Source: Gigaspora rosea (taxonomy: Eukaryota > Glomeromycota > Glomeromycetes > Diversisporales > Gigasporaceae). From it: 64,000 nucleotides of DNA. Position numbers and translations under genes: made by a program. The notes under the pieces were generated by a model, which worked only from the letters and a program-made list of their open reading frames with translations, did not search any database and had not been told where the DNA came from. How positions within the stretch are numbered: the stretch's first letter is position 1; each line of letters begins with the position of its first letter. Location: NCBI GenBank assembly GCA_003550325.1, contig QKWP01000215.1:147260-211259 (forward strand), read 5' to 3'. This document shows, one piece after another, positions 11,027 to 22,782 of the stretch.

Positions 11027-12425
11027 TTATTCCTACAAATTTGCATAAATCTTAATCATTCGTATCTCAAATTTATAATCATTGATATCTCGTGATCTAG
11101 TAATCGGATTTTGATGATTTTAGTGCATTCGGTACTAAAATTATCAAAATTTGATTACTAGATCACGAGATATTTGGGTGCGCTGTGGCCTATGTAAAAT
11201 CAAAACTATGTGTGGTATCATATAAAAATTAATTCGTGATCCGCCTAAGAACCAGTGAAATAACATAGTAAATCGTGGGAAATTTACTATTGTTTTTTGC
11301 CTTTTTTGGAATCTGGAGTTTCCCAAAGAACAACCCGATTTTCTACTAAGTAAACATCTCTCTTAAATTAAATAAAAATTGTAGAGGAGAAAATTCCGAT
11401 CATAATGGCAGTTAAATCATCAAAATCGGCCCAGTTGATCATGAGATATGAGCAAGTTGATCATGGATATGAGCATTTTTGTCTTTGCGAATATATAGTG
11501 TAAACAAAAAAGTAAACATATAATCGTGAAGACAAAAATGCTCATATCTCGCGACCCACTGGGCCGATTTTAATGATTTAACTGCCATTATGACCGAAAA
11601 TTTCTTCTCTACAACTTTTACTTAATGTAAAAGAGATGATTACTTAGTAGAAAATCGGTTTGTCCTTTGGGAAACTCCAGATTCCAAAAAAGGCAAAAAA
11701 TACATAGTAAACATATCTCCACTGTTTACTATGTTTTTTCACTGGTTCTTAGGCGGATCACGAATTAATTATTAAGGATTTTTTTGAATTTAATGATCAG
11801 GATAGTAATCAAGATAGTGGCAGGGATTATTTATCACTTTTTTAACAGTAAAGAATGACTTGTATGTTTTTAGATGTCTAGAACGAATAGCTTTACTTTT
11901 TTCATTATTTGAGCATAAATCGATTCTTAAACACCTTTATAACAAATTTACGTTAAAAATTTTGTATTCTAGCATTAAATTTTTTGACCACAATGAAAAC
12001 ACCACTCTTAGAAGAGTTCACAACATGAACCAGAATTTTGTAAAGAGTCCACTTAAAATTTAATTATTATTGTTAAAAAGATTCAACGTAACTTTGTCAT
12101 AAAGGTGTTTAAGAACCGATTTATGCTAAAACAATTAAGAAAAGTAAAGCTATTCGCTCAAGATATCTAAAAACATGCAAGTCACTCTTTACTATTAAAT
12201 TATATATAAAAAGTGATATAAATAATCCCAGTCACTATCTTGATCACTGTCTTATTCATTAAACTCACAAAAAATCCTTAATAATTAATTTTTATATGAT
12301 ACCACACATAGTTTTGATTTACATAGGCCACAGCGTACTCCAACGAGATATCAATGATTGATCAAATATATAAATTTGATTGAGATACAAATTTGATTTT
12401 TATGTAAATTTGGTAGGAATATTCT
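11027..12425. mobile_element. Nested palindromes in a 1.4-kb foldback block
   Basis: Outer ends TATTCCTACAAATTTGCAT and the inverse of ATGTAAATTTGGTAGGAATA match the short element at 10,443. Inside, GTGGCCTATGTAAAATC (about 11,180) is mirrored near 12,330. Within that lie two side-by-side palindromes. One is 11,228-11,768, with arms containing CCGCCTAAGAACCAGTGAA. The other is about 11,767-12,290, with arms containing ATTATTAAGGATTTTTT. This reads as palindromic elements inserted into one another. The short ORFs within (11,144-11,326 minus and 11,860-12,063 plus) are by-products of the arms. Confidence 0.7.
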
Positions 12426-12429
12426 ACAA

Positions 12430-13240
12430 TTTTACTAGTTGATAAAGTATTTGGATATATGTTAGGGGAGTTTGATAAAGTACATGTTAAATCTATTTTA
12501 TATACGTAGAAAGGCCGATTATGAATTTGTTAATTGAAATAATATTAAATATAAAAGGTAGATTGTTTCTAAAAAATATTAAAATAATATAAAGTAAGCT
12601 TTGGGCGAGGTTGATATTTGCTATCTATTTAGAAAAAAAGAAATGAATTTCTCTATTGAATCCATTGCCAATGTTGCACTCAAGTAATTGCAACATATGA
12701 GAAGTTGCTAGTATGCTATTTTTTTTTTTTTAAAAAAAAAGATAAGAATTAAAAATACTTCTAAGAAACAGAGATCTACAACTTTACAAAATTTTCTATA
12801 CACTTCTTATTTTATTGTTAGTTTTTTTTTTTTTTTAAAAAAAATTCAATTTATAGCAGTTTTCAAAATTAGTAAATTTTGATCATTAAGGCAGTGCATT
12901 ATTGCAGGTCGCTAAACTTTTTATATAATATTAGGTCACCTGCCTTGTTCATGACAAAAGAGTAGGGATGGTAAAACAATAGTTTAAACAGTTTTTTTAT
13001 ACATTTGTAAAAAAAAAATGGTTTAAAAAATCGGTGGCTGATTTTGAAATTGACTGGAACAGAAACTACCGCTTCTCATTGGTTAATTCAGTTTTAGAGA
13101 AATTTTATCCTTTTATAATTTGAATTTATTCATTGCACGTAAAGAATTATGAAAGAGCTATATATTTTGACCGAATTAATTTAATTTAATTTAATTTTGC
13201 CGAAAGTTAAAAATAAACACAAATATTTTGTTGGGGACTT
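12430..13240. other. Intergenic; nothing recognised
   Basis: AT-rich DNA with two facing T and A runs (12,718-12,740 and 12,825-12,845). No supportable ORF, RNA gene or repeat boundary. Confidence 0.5.
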
Positions 13241-13244
13241 TATT

Positions 13245-13990
13245 TATTTACATTTTAATATAGTGTTTTACAGCTTCCATAAATTCTTCTCCAAACTGGT
13301 TTTCTATTGCTTTAAAAGTAATTCCAGCTGAAAAATGAATTTCGCTAAAATATTATCTACGCCTAATTTATTAATGACATTGTAGAACCAGGAATTTGGA
13401 AGTTCAACGAATTTCTTACATTTTTTGAAAGCTTTTACACTTAGTTAAATGTTCTTTTAATTGGCCAATTAAATCAACATAGCCCTCTTCGTAGTGGTTA
13501 CACATTTGATGAGTCGTCGTTCGGGAAGATTATACAACAGTGATGATCATGGATGATCACGGATTATCACCCTCCATATAATCACAAGATCGCCGTGACC
13601 AAAAATTTCAAGTTCGTTTAAGTTAGGGTTGGGGCGCCTGTAGGGCTTGGTGTAATATACATATAGTAAAATTGCTCAAGGAATTTTTTTTTGTTAGGGC
13701 GTGAAAGGTGATTTCTTATGCAAATTTTAGGGAAGTGGGCGATTTTTGAAAAAGCGAACGTTTTGTTTTGATCTTCTGCTTGTTACGTTACATTAAGGCG
13801 TGACTTGCTAATTGACCAATAAAATCACTACGTGATTATATAGAGGGTGACAATTCGTGATAATCACTGGGTTAACTGTTGTAAAAGTGTCCCCGTCGTT
13901 CGACCATGCTTGTCGCTTTTTGTAATTTTTGTGAAGTACAACCGAATTTTCTTTCAACGGAGGTCCTCCATGAGACAGTTATTCAAGTAA
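13245..13990 (-). pseudogene. Broken coding relic, perhaps a hAT transposase N-terminal region
   Basis: Minus-strand frames join only through frameshifts. Readable pieces are QMCNHYEEGYVDLIGQLKEH, then FVELPNSWFYNVINKLG, then SAGITFKAIENQFGEEFMEA, ending with a stop at 13,245. The spacing of Cys and His residues and the phrase around FKAIENQFGEEF recall the zinc-finger-to-DDE linker of hAT transposases, but this is weak. The relic is interrupted by the Mutator-like MITE at 13,523-13,893, and its frame resumes beyond it to about 13,990. Confidence 0.35.
13523..13893. mobile_element. Mutator-like MITE 2 (9-bp target duplication)
   Basis: Flanked by the perfect direct repeat CGTCGTTCG (13,514-13,522 and 13,894-13,902). 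Inverted ends are GGAAGATTATACAACAGT and GGGACACTTTTACAACAGT, followed by longer imperfect arms with ATCACCCTCYATATAATCAC. The inside holds a GTTAGGGTTGGGG motif near 13,625. There is no ORF. It interrupts a coding relic. Confidence 0.8.
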
Positions 13991-14026
13991 TTATATATAT
14001 ATATTTTAATATTAGTAATCGTAAGA

Positions 14027-14300
14027 AATAGTATTTATTGCTATTTTCAAAATAGTTGAAAATGGAAATAATTTTTTTTTTTTTTGGCATACACTCGTAC
14101 ACTCAATTACCTTAGCACGTTGGTTGAAATTTTTTATGATTGTTCTGAACAATTACATAAAATCGAACATCGAACTTCAATCAACATGCTAAGGTAATCG
14201 TGTATGTATACGAGTATATGAGTGTACGAGTGTACACCAAAAAAAATTTTATTTGCCAATTTAGCCATTTCGAAAACTGCGATAATAAAATCGAATTGCT
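14027..14300. mobile_element. Palindromic MITE with ACTCGTACACTCA arms
   Basis: The left arm CATACACTCGTACACTCA, a T run and ATTTTCAAAATAG is mirrored on the right by GAGTGTACGAGTGTACACC, an A run and CATTTCGAAAACTG. Inner arms include ACCTTAGCACGTTGGTTGAA. The sequence just outside the right arm (14,290-14,395) recurs in reverse orientation at 15,715-15,810. No ORF. Confidence 0.6.
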
Positions 14301-14523
14301 TAATTTTATTTATTTACAGCTATTTCTGAGACATTTATAAAGATTTGCTGAATGATTTTTTAGCCGATCCGGTTAAGTTATAGGAATAATAAAAGATATA
14401 TCAGATACGTAATTTAATAAGATCAGGTGGATAATATATATTACAATAAGACTAAATATCGACATGCACTTGTAAGTCATGAATTTCAATTCATACGTGT
14501 ATTCTTTGGCATGATCCATTTTC

Positions 14524-14670
14524 GGGGGTCGGTTAAAGCGGAGTGAAATTTAGTTAGGGTTAGGGTTACCTTTTTGATGCATTTAGAAGGGTTTTTATAT
14601 ATGGATATCAAGAATTCAATTTATGCAGTATGTAGATCATATATTGAGTTAACTCCGCTTTAACCGACCC
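14524..14670. mobile_element. Mutator-like MITE 3
   Basis: Inverted ends GGGGGTCGGTTAAAGCGGAG and GGGTCGGTTAAAGCGGAGTT are flanked by the direct repeat CCATTTTC (14,516-14,523 and 14,671-14,678). The TAAAGCGGAG core is shared with MITE 1 at 2,063. The centre holds TTAGGGTTAGGGTTACC. At 147 bp it is among the smallest members. Confidence 0.75.
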
Positions 14671-14678
14671 CCATTTTC

Positions 14679-15320
14679 AAACGAAGCCTTTATTCATTTC
14701 TAATTAATCTTCGATGAAAACTCTTCTTAAAAAATTGTGTAAAATTTCAATTCCTATTCTTTGGCAAGATTCATTTTCATTCAAACGAAGCCTTTATTCA
14801 TTTCTAATTATTTTTCAATGAAATTAGTTTTTAAAAGGATTTTTATAAATTTAGCAAGTTGCGATATCGCAGGTTAATATTTGAAAAAAATTAAAATGAT
14901 TATTAGTTAGGGTTAGGGTCCGAATTAGTATTAATATTAGGCTAGAGGGTGCATATATATATGTAAATTTAAGTGCTAAAAACTTTTAATTAGAACCCAA
15001 GACTAGTTTACATAATGAAATTCATTTTGTTACACAAGATCCTGTGATCTAATTGGCCAATCATATTAACCTGCGATATTTAACAACCCCCTTTTAAAAA
15101 AATTGTATAAAACATTGGCAATATCCATGTTCGTTCAAACGAAAGCATTTATTTATTTATAATTATTTTTCTTCATTTTAAAAAATTAAACTATAATAAT
15201 TTTTGATTCCTATTCTTTGATAAGATCCATTTTCATTCAAACTAAGCATTTATTTACTATTTATTTATTTCTAATTATTTTTCATTTCTTGTTGAAGACG
15301 AAAAATATATAAATATATAA
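14679..15320. repeat. Degenerate ~120-bp direct repeats
   Basis: The words ATTCCTATTCTTTGGCAAGAT, CATTTTCATTCAAACGAAGC and TTTATTCATTTCTAATTA recur at roughly 14,500-14,780, 14,750-14,830, 15,125-15,180 and 15,205-15,295. MITE 3 and MITE 4 both sit inside this array. Confidence 0.6.
14837..15090. mobile_element. Mutator-like MITE 4
   Basis: It interrupts a copy of the direct-repeat array. Flanks TTTTAAAA on both sides give an 8-9-bp duplication. Inverted ends begin GG and share CGATATCGCAGGTTAATAT on the left with CGATATT/ATATTAACCTGCG on the right. A TTAGGGTTAGGGTCC motif lies near 14,905. No ORF. Confidence 0.65.
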
Positions 15321-15339
15321 GCAAAAACTTTTTTACTTT

Positions 15340-15600
15340 AATTTCGTTTATCATAATTCTTCATGCATTCTCGACAAATATTAATAATATCTTGGTTGCT
15401 TGGAATCCTAACCCGAGATTCATTTTTAAACCAGTCGACAAATTCATGATCATATTTAACTTTTTTAATAGCGGCGCCTGTTCGAGTAATATATTTGTTA
15501 TAAAAGTCTAATTTATATTCGATTTCTTTTTACAGTTCTTGTTTAAGGTTTATTGGTTGATATGAACAATTTTCCATAAAATTTCGTACAAACTAAGCAC
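15340..15600 (-). pseudogene. Coding fragment of unknown family with an in-frame stop
   Basis: The minus strand reads about 65 residues ending in a stop at 15,340. Pieces are IEYKLDFYNKYITRTGAA, KYDHEFVDWFKNESRVR and IINICRECMKNYDKRN. It is preceded by an in-frame TAA near 15,533 and then more coding-like sequence (MENCSYQPINL). The regular amino-acid composition suggests it once encoded protein. I do not recognise the family. It may be the C-terminal end of a gene broken by nearby repeats, or an exon whose splice site I misplace. Confidence 0.3.
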
Positions 15601-16083
15601 ACCAAACATGTTGGACAAGCATTCGAATGAAAATTTAAAATTGTTGACATTATTGTTATGACGATCATTATACAAAAATAGCTTTTATTATTTTATTATA
15701 CGGATCATGCTGAATCAATAACTTACCAGATCGGCTGAAAAATCATTTGAAATTTTTACAGGTGTCCCAGGAATTATGAAATAGCTGTAATAATAAAATC
15801 GAATTGTATAACTGAAATTATTTTTGGCAGCCAGAATTATTTTTAGCAATTTTTATTTAATAATCCCATACCTCTCATTTTTTAAAATTATAAGAGCCAA
15901 TATACATAATATTAAATATTCTTTACTATTTTTTAAAATCTGTATAAACCAATAAATATTTAATGAACCAATAAAATTACAATATTAGTTTTTATATAAT
16001 ATAAATATATGTTTTTTTTAAATACCCTATTCGCTATCTCATATTATATTAAACAGAAAATCAAGTTGGTCTGGCCTTATCAA

Positions 16084-16375
16084 GGGGATGGCTAAAGCCA
16101 TGTATCCACGTGATTTTTTGAAATTTTAGTTAGTTAAAATTCATATCAGAGCTTGTTTCGCATTAGGGTCGGGATTAAGGTTAGGACCAATATAGGTAAA
16201 ACTGCCTTTCCGACATTTTTCATTAATGGCCCAAGATAGGTTTAGAATGCCGTTTTTATGTTCTTGCGTTTTTTTGCTTTTTGATTTCTTCGGCTGATCC
16301 GTGTAAACAAAATTTTGCGACTCCGTTTGGTTAATTTACACGAAAATGTCACGTGGGTACGGCTTTAGACGGCCC
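16084..16375. mobile_element. Mutator-like MITE 5 (9-bp target duplication)
   Basis: Flanked by the perfect direct repeat CCTTATCAA (16,075-16,083 and 16,376-16,384). Inverted ends are GGGGATGGCTAAAGCC and GGGCCGTCTAAAGCC, followed by CACGTGA on both sides. The inside includes ATTAGGGTCGGG and a CCGACATTTTTCATTAA block that resembles MITE 1 (near 2,185). No ORF. Confidence 0.8.
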
Positions 16376-16384
16376 CCTTATCAA

Positions 16385-17360
16385 GAAATTATCATTCAAA
16401 TTTAGAAAAAAATTTACTAAAGTTACTTTGAGACTGTTGAATTTCAATGTTACATTTCTTTATTACACCACTAAATAGTATTTAAACCTTTGTGTAATTC
16501 GATGGATAAGAAGCCTCATATAGAATACAAATATAGTAAAATCATGAGGAATGAATATCAAATAAGATGCCAAGAATCTTCGCCAGTAACCATACTCTAC
16601 GTATTTTGTGTTCCGTTCCTGGTATTCAAGGTTAAGTCGATCAAGGAAAATATCTTATTTGGAATTCACGTCGTGATCTTTAAGGTTGTCAATTTATGCG
16701 GCATGAGATGAAGATCGAAATTCCGAGCACCAAAGGTTGGCATCGCAATTAAAGTTGTTGGGGCTTTTATTTATATGGAAGATTATTTATATTATAAGTA
16801 TTTTTAATTTTATTTATGGCAAGTTGTATTCTTTATTAATTCATGTGTTGTATTTATACGTTTTACTTCCCAGGGTTTCAGACGCCAATCATGGGATTCG
16901 ACCCCAGATTTTGGGTTTAACCTCTTATTAAGGGTCTCAAACCCATATCTAGAGTTTCGACCAGTGCACATCATTTTAACAGCATCAAAGACTGCGGCAA
17001 AAAAAGAAAATTTAATAAGAAAATACGGTAAGGAAAAAGAATTTGTTTATAACAGATATATCTTATGATAATATACATCACGTGAGTTTGAAATTTTCGG
17101 AAGACATATAGATCCTATATTTTTTTAAATAGAATAAATAATGATGCATAAATCAAAATTCAACCTGTTTATGCTTCTTAAAATTAATAATTCAGGATTT
17201 GTTTTCTAGCAAAAAAAAAAAAAAAAACAGAAGAGTTTAACTAAGCTAGTTCATAAAGTTATAATTTAATATTTATTAATAGTAAAAAAATTATATCTTT
17301 ACAATCTTTGTATATTCTAATTTAGCTATAGGTTTAAAAACCTATATATGTGTCCAAACT
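16385..17360. other. Intergenic; two doubtful short ORFs
   Basis: Short plus-strand frames at 16,490-16,711 (73 residues) and 16,737-16,931 (64 residues) lack an ATG at their 5' edge and have no recognisable domain, so neither is called. The remainder is AT-rich and contains an A run at 17,211. The 3' end of the minus-strand membrane protein gene lies at 17,361. Confidence 0.45.
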
Positions 17361-18134
17361 TTAAAGTTCTAAAAAGTTCTCCTTTTCTCTAAGTTTTTGT
17401 TGTTCCTCGCCTTTCTTTTTCATATATTTTGAAAAAATGAAGGTAAACAAAGTTAAACAACCCAACCAACTATAAAGAAAAATGCTTCCAATATAAACTG
17501 CTTGGTCAATTGTTGTAGTATAATAAATAATGACAATACGAACCGCAACTTCAATAAGCAAACCAACACCCCAAACAGCTGTCAAAACAATAAATGTTTT
17601 TCGAAACCCAGAATAAGATCTCCAATACCTTTCATAACGTTCAGGAATTGGTTCATCTTCTGTTAAACCTTTAAGATCACCTATTTCTAAATTTTTACTA
17701 TTATAATATAATATTGGTCGCATTTGAAATGAACCAATTTTGATTGGAATCAAGGTGAAAAGGAATAATAAACCGAATACACCAGTGACACATGATTCTC
17801 TTAACAAAACTATTCTTGGATCACCCTGAACTACAGATAATATAATACCGACAATGAATGCAAGTACAACCAAGAATCCTAAGACGCTGATTTGTTTACG
17901 AAAGATAAAATTAACGACAACAGAAATTGCCGGTGGAACACCTGATATAGCTAGTGCCCAGATAGTTGGTATAAATTTTTCAAGAATATAATAAAGAAGG
18001 AGTGGTAAACCGAGATCGAAAAACATCATTAATAAAAGCAGTAGCATTGATCTTGATTTACTTGGTTGAGTTTCCGATGGTCGAATTTCATGAGCTTCAT
18101 CGTCATCTCGAAATGATTCACTAAAACGAGACAT
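17361..18134 (-). CDS. VC0807-like six-span membrane protein, paralog A
   Basis: A single-exon frame of 257 residues. A charged, Ser-rich N terminus (about 1-28) precedes six hydrophobic segments at roughly 29-50, 55-77, 80-101, 113-132, 178-204 and 211-233, and a charged Lys/Glu-rich tail. The segment patterns ISGVPPAISVVVNF, DPRIVLLRESCVTGVFG and RYWRSYSGFRKTFIVLTAVW fit the VC0807-like integral membrane family known from bacteria and fungi, whose biochemical role is not established. The ATG is followed by an uninterrupted frame, and the length fits the family. A second copy (paralog B) lies 5.6 kb away at 23,752-24,498 in the opposite orientation, with the F-box/LRR gene between them, so a local inverted duplication is likely. 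A membrane location is expected. Confidence 0.85.
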   Translation of the reverse strand: MSRFSESFRDDDEAHEIRPSETQPSKSRSMLLLLLMMFFDLGLPLLLYYILEKFIPTIWALAISGVPPAISVVVNFIFRKQISVLGFLVVLAFIVGIILSVVQGDPRIVLLRESCVTGVFGLLFLFTLIPIKIGSFQMRPILYYNSKNLEIGDLKGLTEDEPIPERYERYWRSYSGFRKTFIVLTAVWGVGLLIEVAVRIVIIYYTTTIDQAVYIGSIFLYSWLGCLTLFTFIFSKYMKKKGEEQQKLREKENFLEL

Positions 18135-19645
18135 TGTGTTTCTTTTAAAAAGTTACTGGTAAACATAATTATAATGGTTTAAAAATTATTAGTGAGTATA
18201 ACCTCGCTTTGTAAATATAAAATTTTATATAATCTGAACTACAAGTTATTATCTGAAGCAAAATATATAATAGATCAGATTTTGTTTATTTATGTCTTTA
18301 AATAATCAATATACTGTATTGTTTTCCAAGTAATAATGGTTGTCCATTTATACTGTTAACCAATCAATCTTATCCCGTCAGTAAAATGTTTGCAAGTGTT
18401 GAGTACTAACATTAAGTTTTAATAGTATCGTTCCAGCATTAATAGAACCTTATAGGCCAGACATACATACATTGGAAGAAGATCGACTAAATTTGGAATA
18501 ACTCCGAATCGTCTATGTAAGAAATTTTTTTATTTTTGAAAATTCTTGGGAAAACTTTCATTTGATTTTTTTTTTTTTTATTTTTTTTTACAAAGAATTT
18601 TCCTGTTTACAGTTGTAGTAGATAATCAAAATATATAAGTACTGTACGTACAAGAATGATTTACTACTCGATTACTGTTTAAATACTGTATCTACTGCTT
18701 TAAACTTTAACGGTTATACCCAAAATTGGACATCATCGTTATTGTTATAGCAGTTATTTCAGTTATTTATTTATTTAACGTTAAGTTTTCAATTTCAGAT
18801 TTAAAATCTATCAGTTTGTTGGATAGTGATGTAATAGATTAACAAGATAATATTCGTAATAATGAAATTTTAACTTTGAACGTTTATTTTTGAATCGTTG
18901 CCATTTCTTAATTTACTCTTTTTTTTCGCAATTCCCGTTGCTTATAATAAAAACCTTGAGTTGAAAATTATGGTTAGATTATATCAATTTTTACCAAGTA
19001 TAGATTAGATTGTTTCAAATTTCTACATCTTCTTGCGGGAGATCGACAGGTAAACCTTCCAAGGATAAGATTCATAATTAATAATGATAGCTTTAATGTA
19101 CATTGTGTAGCATCGGTATGGATCAGATGAATAAAATTCAGATGATCACATCCGTAACATTAAATAGAAGGACCTATCAGTGAATTGTAATATAGGTTAT
19201 GGCTGGAGTTGTACTGTTCATGTGCGTCGATCTCCCATTTAGCCGAAGCGTACGCCACTCCGCCTTTATAGTTATACAAGACTCTTGGGGTACAATTAAG
19301 AATTATCAAGATTATGAAAATCATCCTAAAAATGTCAAAGAATTACAAATTGAATAGATTTTCACTAACGTAAAACATTTTAGATTTTTCACTAATTATA
19401 ATGATTATAATATAATAATTCCTTTATAACCTAGTCGACTACTATGAACATTTACATTGTTTGTTATTAAGCTAAGTGTCTATAAAAAATATTTTTATTT
19501 TACAAAGAATTTGGACCTTATTTAGTATAGCTGGGCAAATAAAAAAGGGTTGATCTTTAGGTAACAAATTAACTACATCTGTTAAAAATTCGTTGATTGC
19601 TAATTGCTAATAATAAAGTAATGGTATTCGTCACTATATTAAATA
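18135..19645. other. Intergenic between two minus-strand genes
   Basis: This is the 5' region of paralog A and the 3' region of the F-box/LRR gene. A possible small element at 19,037-19,236 has the perfect 11-bp inverted ends GGGAGATCGAC but no clear target duplication. Otherwise I see only AT-rich DNA with T runs near 18,570. No ORF or RNA gene. Confidence 0.45.
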
Positions 19646-20891
19646 TTATTGTAAATTTCTGGTAATGGTTTTATCATGATTTATACCCAAATAAATTAAA
19701 GTGTCATTTTTGCAAAGAGCTTCCATTAACGCTTTTTCTCCTTCAACACCAGGTTGATTACCATAAAGTGTCAAGGAAGTTAGAGTTGTATTTTTACAAA
19801 GAGCTTTTGCCAATTCCTTGATTTCACAAATGCCAAGTTGATTTTTATTAAGATTTAAAGAAGTTAAAGCAACATTTTTACAAAGTGCATCCGCTATCAT
19901 TTTTACCCCTTTTCCAATTTCATTATTTCCAATATCTAAAGTGGTTAAAACTGTGTTTTTATAAAGTGACTCTATTATTACTGCTACTCCCTCAGATCCG
20001 AGTTTATTAGAATAGAGTTTCAAAGAGGTCAGAGAGGAATTTCTGTAAAGAACTTTTGCCAATGTCTGACCGTCTTTAATTCCAAGCATATTAAAACTAA
20101 GATCTAAAGTGGTCAAAGTGGTATTTTTGTAGAGTGCTTCTGATAGTTCTTCTATTCCTTCACCTCCAAGCCTATTAATAGGAAGATTTAAAGAAACTAG
20201 TGTTGTATTCTCATGAAGAACCTCTGCTAATATTTTTGCTTCCTTAGAACCAAGTTCACATTCACAAAGTTTTAATGAGGTTATACAAGTATTCTTACGA
20301 AGACTATCCCCTAATGTTCTTACTTCTTCAAAACTAAATCTAATTTTATAAATATCTAATAAAGTAATGGAGCTGTTTTTATAAAGAATTTCCAATAATA
20401 TCTTTACTACTTTGTTATCGTTGATTTCACCTAAACCTAAATTCTTGATTTTTTTACTTGTTCGTAATAGCATTGAGATTATTGAATCTTTAGCAACTTG
20501 AACCACATTTTTGAATTTTGAATATTTATTAGCATATTCACTAAAGTTGTGGGGTTCATATCCTTCAGGGCAAAGCCAGTTTACAATTCCTTCGTTTAAA
20601 TTATAAGAATTGAACGAAGTAGTATAAGATGTGTACTCAAATAATGGTTTTGGTTCATTTAAAGGTAATATATTTAATGAAATTAATGGTGCTTTTTCTT
20701 CAGAATTTAATAATAAAAGGTATATTTTTATAAGATTTCTATGTTTGCTGTGTGATAGTGGATTACTCCACAATATTTGAATGACAATTCTACACCATTG
20801 ACGATTTACAAGAAGACATGAAAATAATATATTATAATTGTGTTTAAAATTATCAAATATTTCGAAAAGGCATTCATTTGGTAGTGCTATC

Positions 20892-20893
<2 letters not shown>
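19646..20893 (-). CDS. F-box protein with leucine-rich repeats
   Basis: A single-exon frame of 415 residues. Residues 1-45 (MIALPNECLFEIFDNF ... LLVNRQWCRIVIQILWSNP) form a typical fungal F-box, the docking site for Skp1 in SCF ubiquitin ligases. After a linker of about 100 residues come nine or ten leucine-rich repeats of 27-28 residues from about residue 148. They follow the ribonuclease-inhibitor/NLRC3 pattern (for example LTSLKLYSNKLGSEGVAVII, LTSLNLNKNQLGICEIKEL). The likely role is substrate selection for ubiquitylation, with the repeats as the binding surface. The last repeats are incomplete and the protein ends soon after (KTITRNLQ). The start is the first ATG, directly after a long poly-T on the plus strand (poly-A upstream on the coding strand). 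Such genes form large families in Rhizophagus, so a specific substrate cannot be named. Confidence 0.9.
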
Positions 20894-20926
<33 letters not shown>

Positions 20927-22440
20927 TTCAAAAAGATATCTATTTAAAAACGTCGTGCTTTTTTTTTTCTTTTTTTTTTTAAAGCGGAATTATTGTAACA
21001 TAGCAAATTCGTGGAACAATATCTGTCACACAATTTGCTATGTCTACTTGATTTATATGATTTACATAAATTCTACTGTATAAGTTTTCGATTAACGCCC
21101 AATCAAACACAGAAACATTCCTTAAAGAAAAATTAATTACAAATTTAAAAAAAATGACAGGTACAAAAGATCCCTTTTTAGAAATATGCGACTCTTTTAA
21201 ATTTATTGGCGGTGTTTATTTTATTTTGACTATCTAGATTAAACTCGGCAAAACATATATTGATATGTTTATATTCAAATCCAGCATATATTTGTCTATA
21301 ACCACGTTAACATTCAAATAGCATAAACTGTAAAATTGAAAATAACAATTAGACATGCTAAAATAATTAAATTAATATTCATATTGTGATATTTTTATTA
21401 ATTTTAATATATAAATATAAATTATTATTAAAATTATTCTGTGATTAACTAGTTTTAGTTGAGTTATAAAATATTAAATCATTTAGCTATAGTTGGGTGA
21501 ATTAATGTCTCTTTTCATATAATAAATTTTATTATTACTTTGTTACGGCAAGTCCCAATCTGGCATATGACGATCTCATGACGGAGGATGGGCAAGGTAA
21601 TAACTTATTACGTAAAAGGTCACATCAACGTACAGTACAGACGTAACGTGACAATTTAACATGTGACTTTTTACAATTAACTTGCAGTGTTGGCGAACAA
21701 AATTCCGGGTCGGGATACGTCGGGGTGCATCGGAATCATGGTTGGCTGGATCGGAATTGATCAATTTTGCCCAAGATCATAAAAAATTTTACTAATAAAT
21801 CATATCCATTCATTAAGTAAAAAATGCCCAGCTGATAACTTTGCTATAGAATATGTTAACAACTAGGGCTAACCGCCGACCTAGATCCAACGCATCCGAC
21901 CCGGAAATTTGGGGATAGCCCTGTAAAAATCGTGAATTTAGACATATAATATAAAATTTTATATGTCCATATGTCCATGTCCAAAATGAAATTTTTATTG
22001 GAATAGTTCAAATGCCAACATTGTTTTCCAGTTTGAGTGACACTACTAGGGGGAAGTCAAACAGCGTAACCACCAGTCAAGAGCACAATCACATGATATT
22101 CCGACCTCTTGATCTCATTTTGATTCACCTATGCATCAACTTTCTTTATAGTTAACTTTTTTTATAATAAAGCCACTCTATAATGAACATTTTTTAAAAA
22201 ATTTTATTTAGTATGAAAACATAGTTCATTAGTTTACAGGAAATTTAAAAATTTTTAGTAAAGAACTAACCGTTCATTATCCCTTAAACCGTCCAGTTAA
22301 GCGTACAGATTTGTACGCTTAAATAATTCAAAGAAAAATAGAACTCTGAAAAAAAAAAAAAAACTATATAAAAATTTTAAATCAATAGCCACAATGTGGC
22401 ATATTCAATGTAACCCAAGCCAAAGGCTCAAATTCACAAG
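20894..22440. other. Intergenic with one possible hAT-like MITE
   Basis: T runs upstream of the F-box gene are followed by AT-rich DNA. At 21,685-21,923 a block begins CAGTGTTGGCG and ends with the inverse of CAGGGCTATCC. Its arms share AATTCCGGGTCGG / CCGACCCGGAAATT, so it may be a 239-bp hAT-like MITE, but the flanking 8-mers do not match. The 62-residue minus-strand frame over it (21,576-21,764) is not credible. Confidence 0.45.
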
Positions 22441-22782
22441 ATGGCTATAAAATGTGCCGAGAGACCTAAACTTTTGAGCCACTTTATTTCCATAATATTG
22501 CCCCAAAATCGTCTTCATGAAGTTGGTCATGATGGAAATTTGACCAACTTTAATGTTATATTATTAAAGCAACACGCAAATGACACTCTGAAGGATCTTC
22601 ATAACTGTCACATACAAGTTTTTAAATTTGATTGTGGAGTCTTATATTATGAGCAGCCTTGTATAGTTAATTTTTGGAGTATTATGAAGGAGGTTTTACG
22701 AGATAAGAACCACCTCCGACAAGTTTTTAAAAATTGCACTAACCTTAACTTTAATTCTAAATCTGACTCTAACGACAAATGA
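22441..22782 (+). CDS. Hypothetical protein, 113 residues
   Basis: An ATG-initiated frame with mixed composition (several Cys and His, a Lys/Asn/Ser-rich tail) and no recognisable domain, signal peptide or membrane span. The following 130 bp is a set of imperfect repeats (GTCGGTGGAATGACATT and similar). It may be a real small gene, the relic of an element, or chance. Nothing in its neighbourhood decides this. Confidence 0.25.
   Translation: MAIKCAERPKLLSHFISIILPQNRLHEVGHDGNLTNFNVILLKQHANDTLKDLHNCHIQVFKFDCGVLYYEQPCIVNFWSIMKEVLRDKNHLRQVFKNCTNLNFNSKSDSNDK

Noticed and set aside
11860..12063. 67-residue ORF
   Set aside because: Lies in the arm and loop of a nested palindrome and is mirrored in the other arm with stops.
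19037..19236. Possible 200-bp MITE with 11-bp GGGAGATCGAC ends
   Set aside because: No target duplication and no similarity between the inner arms; noted in the intergenic entry only.
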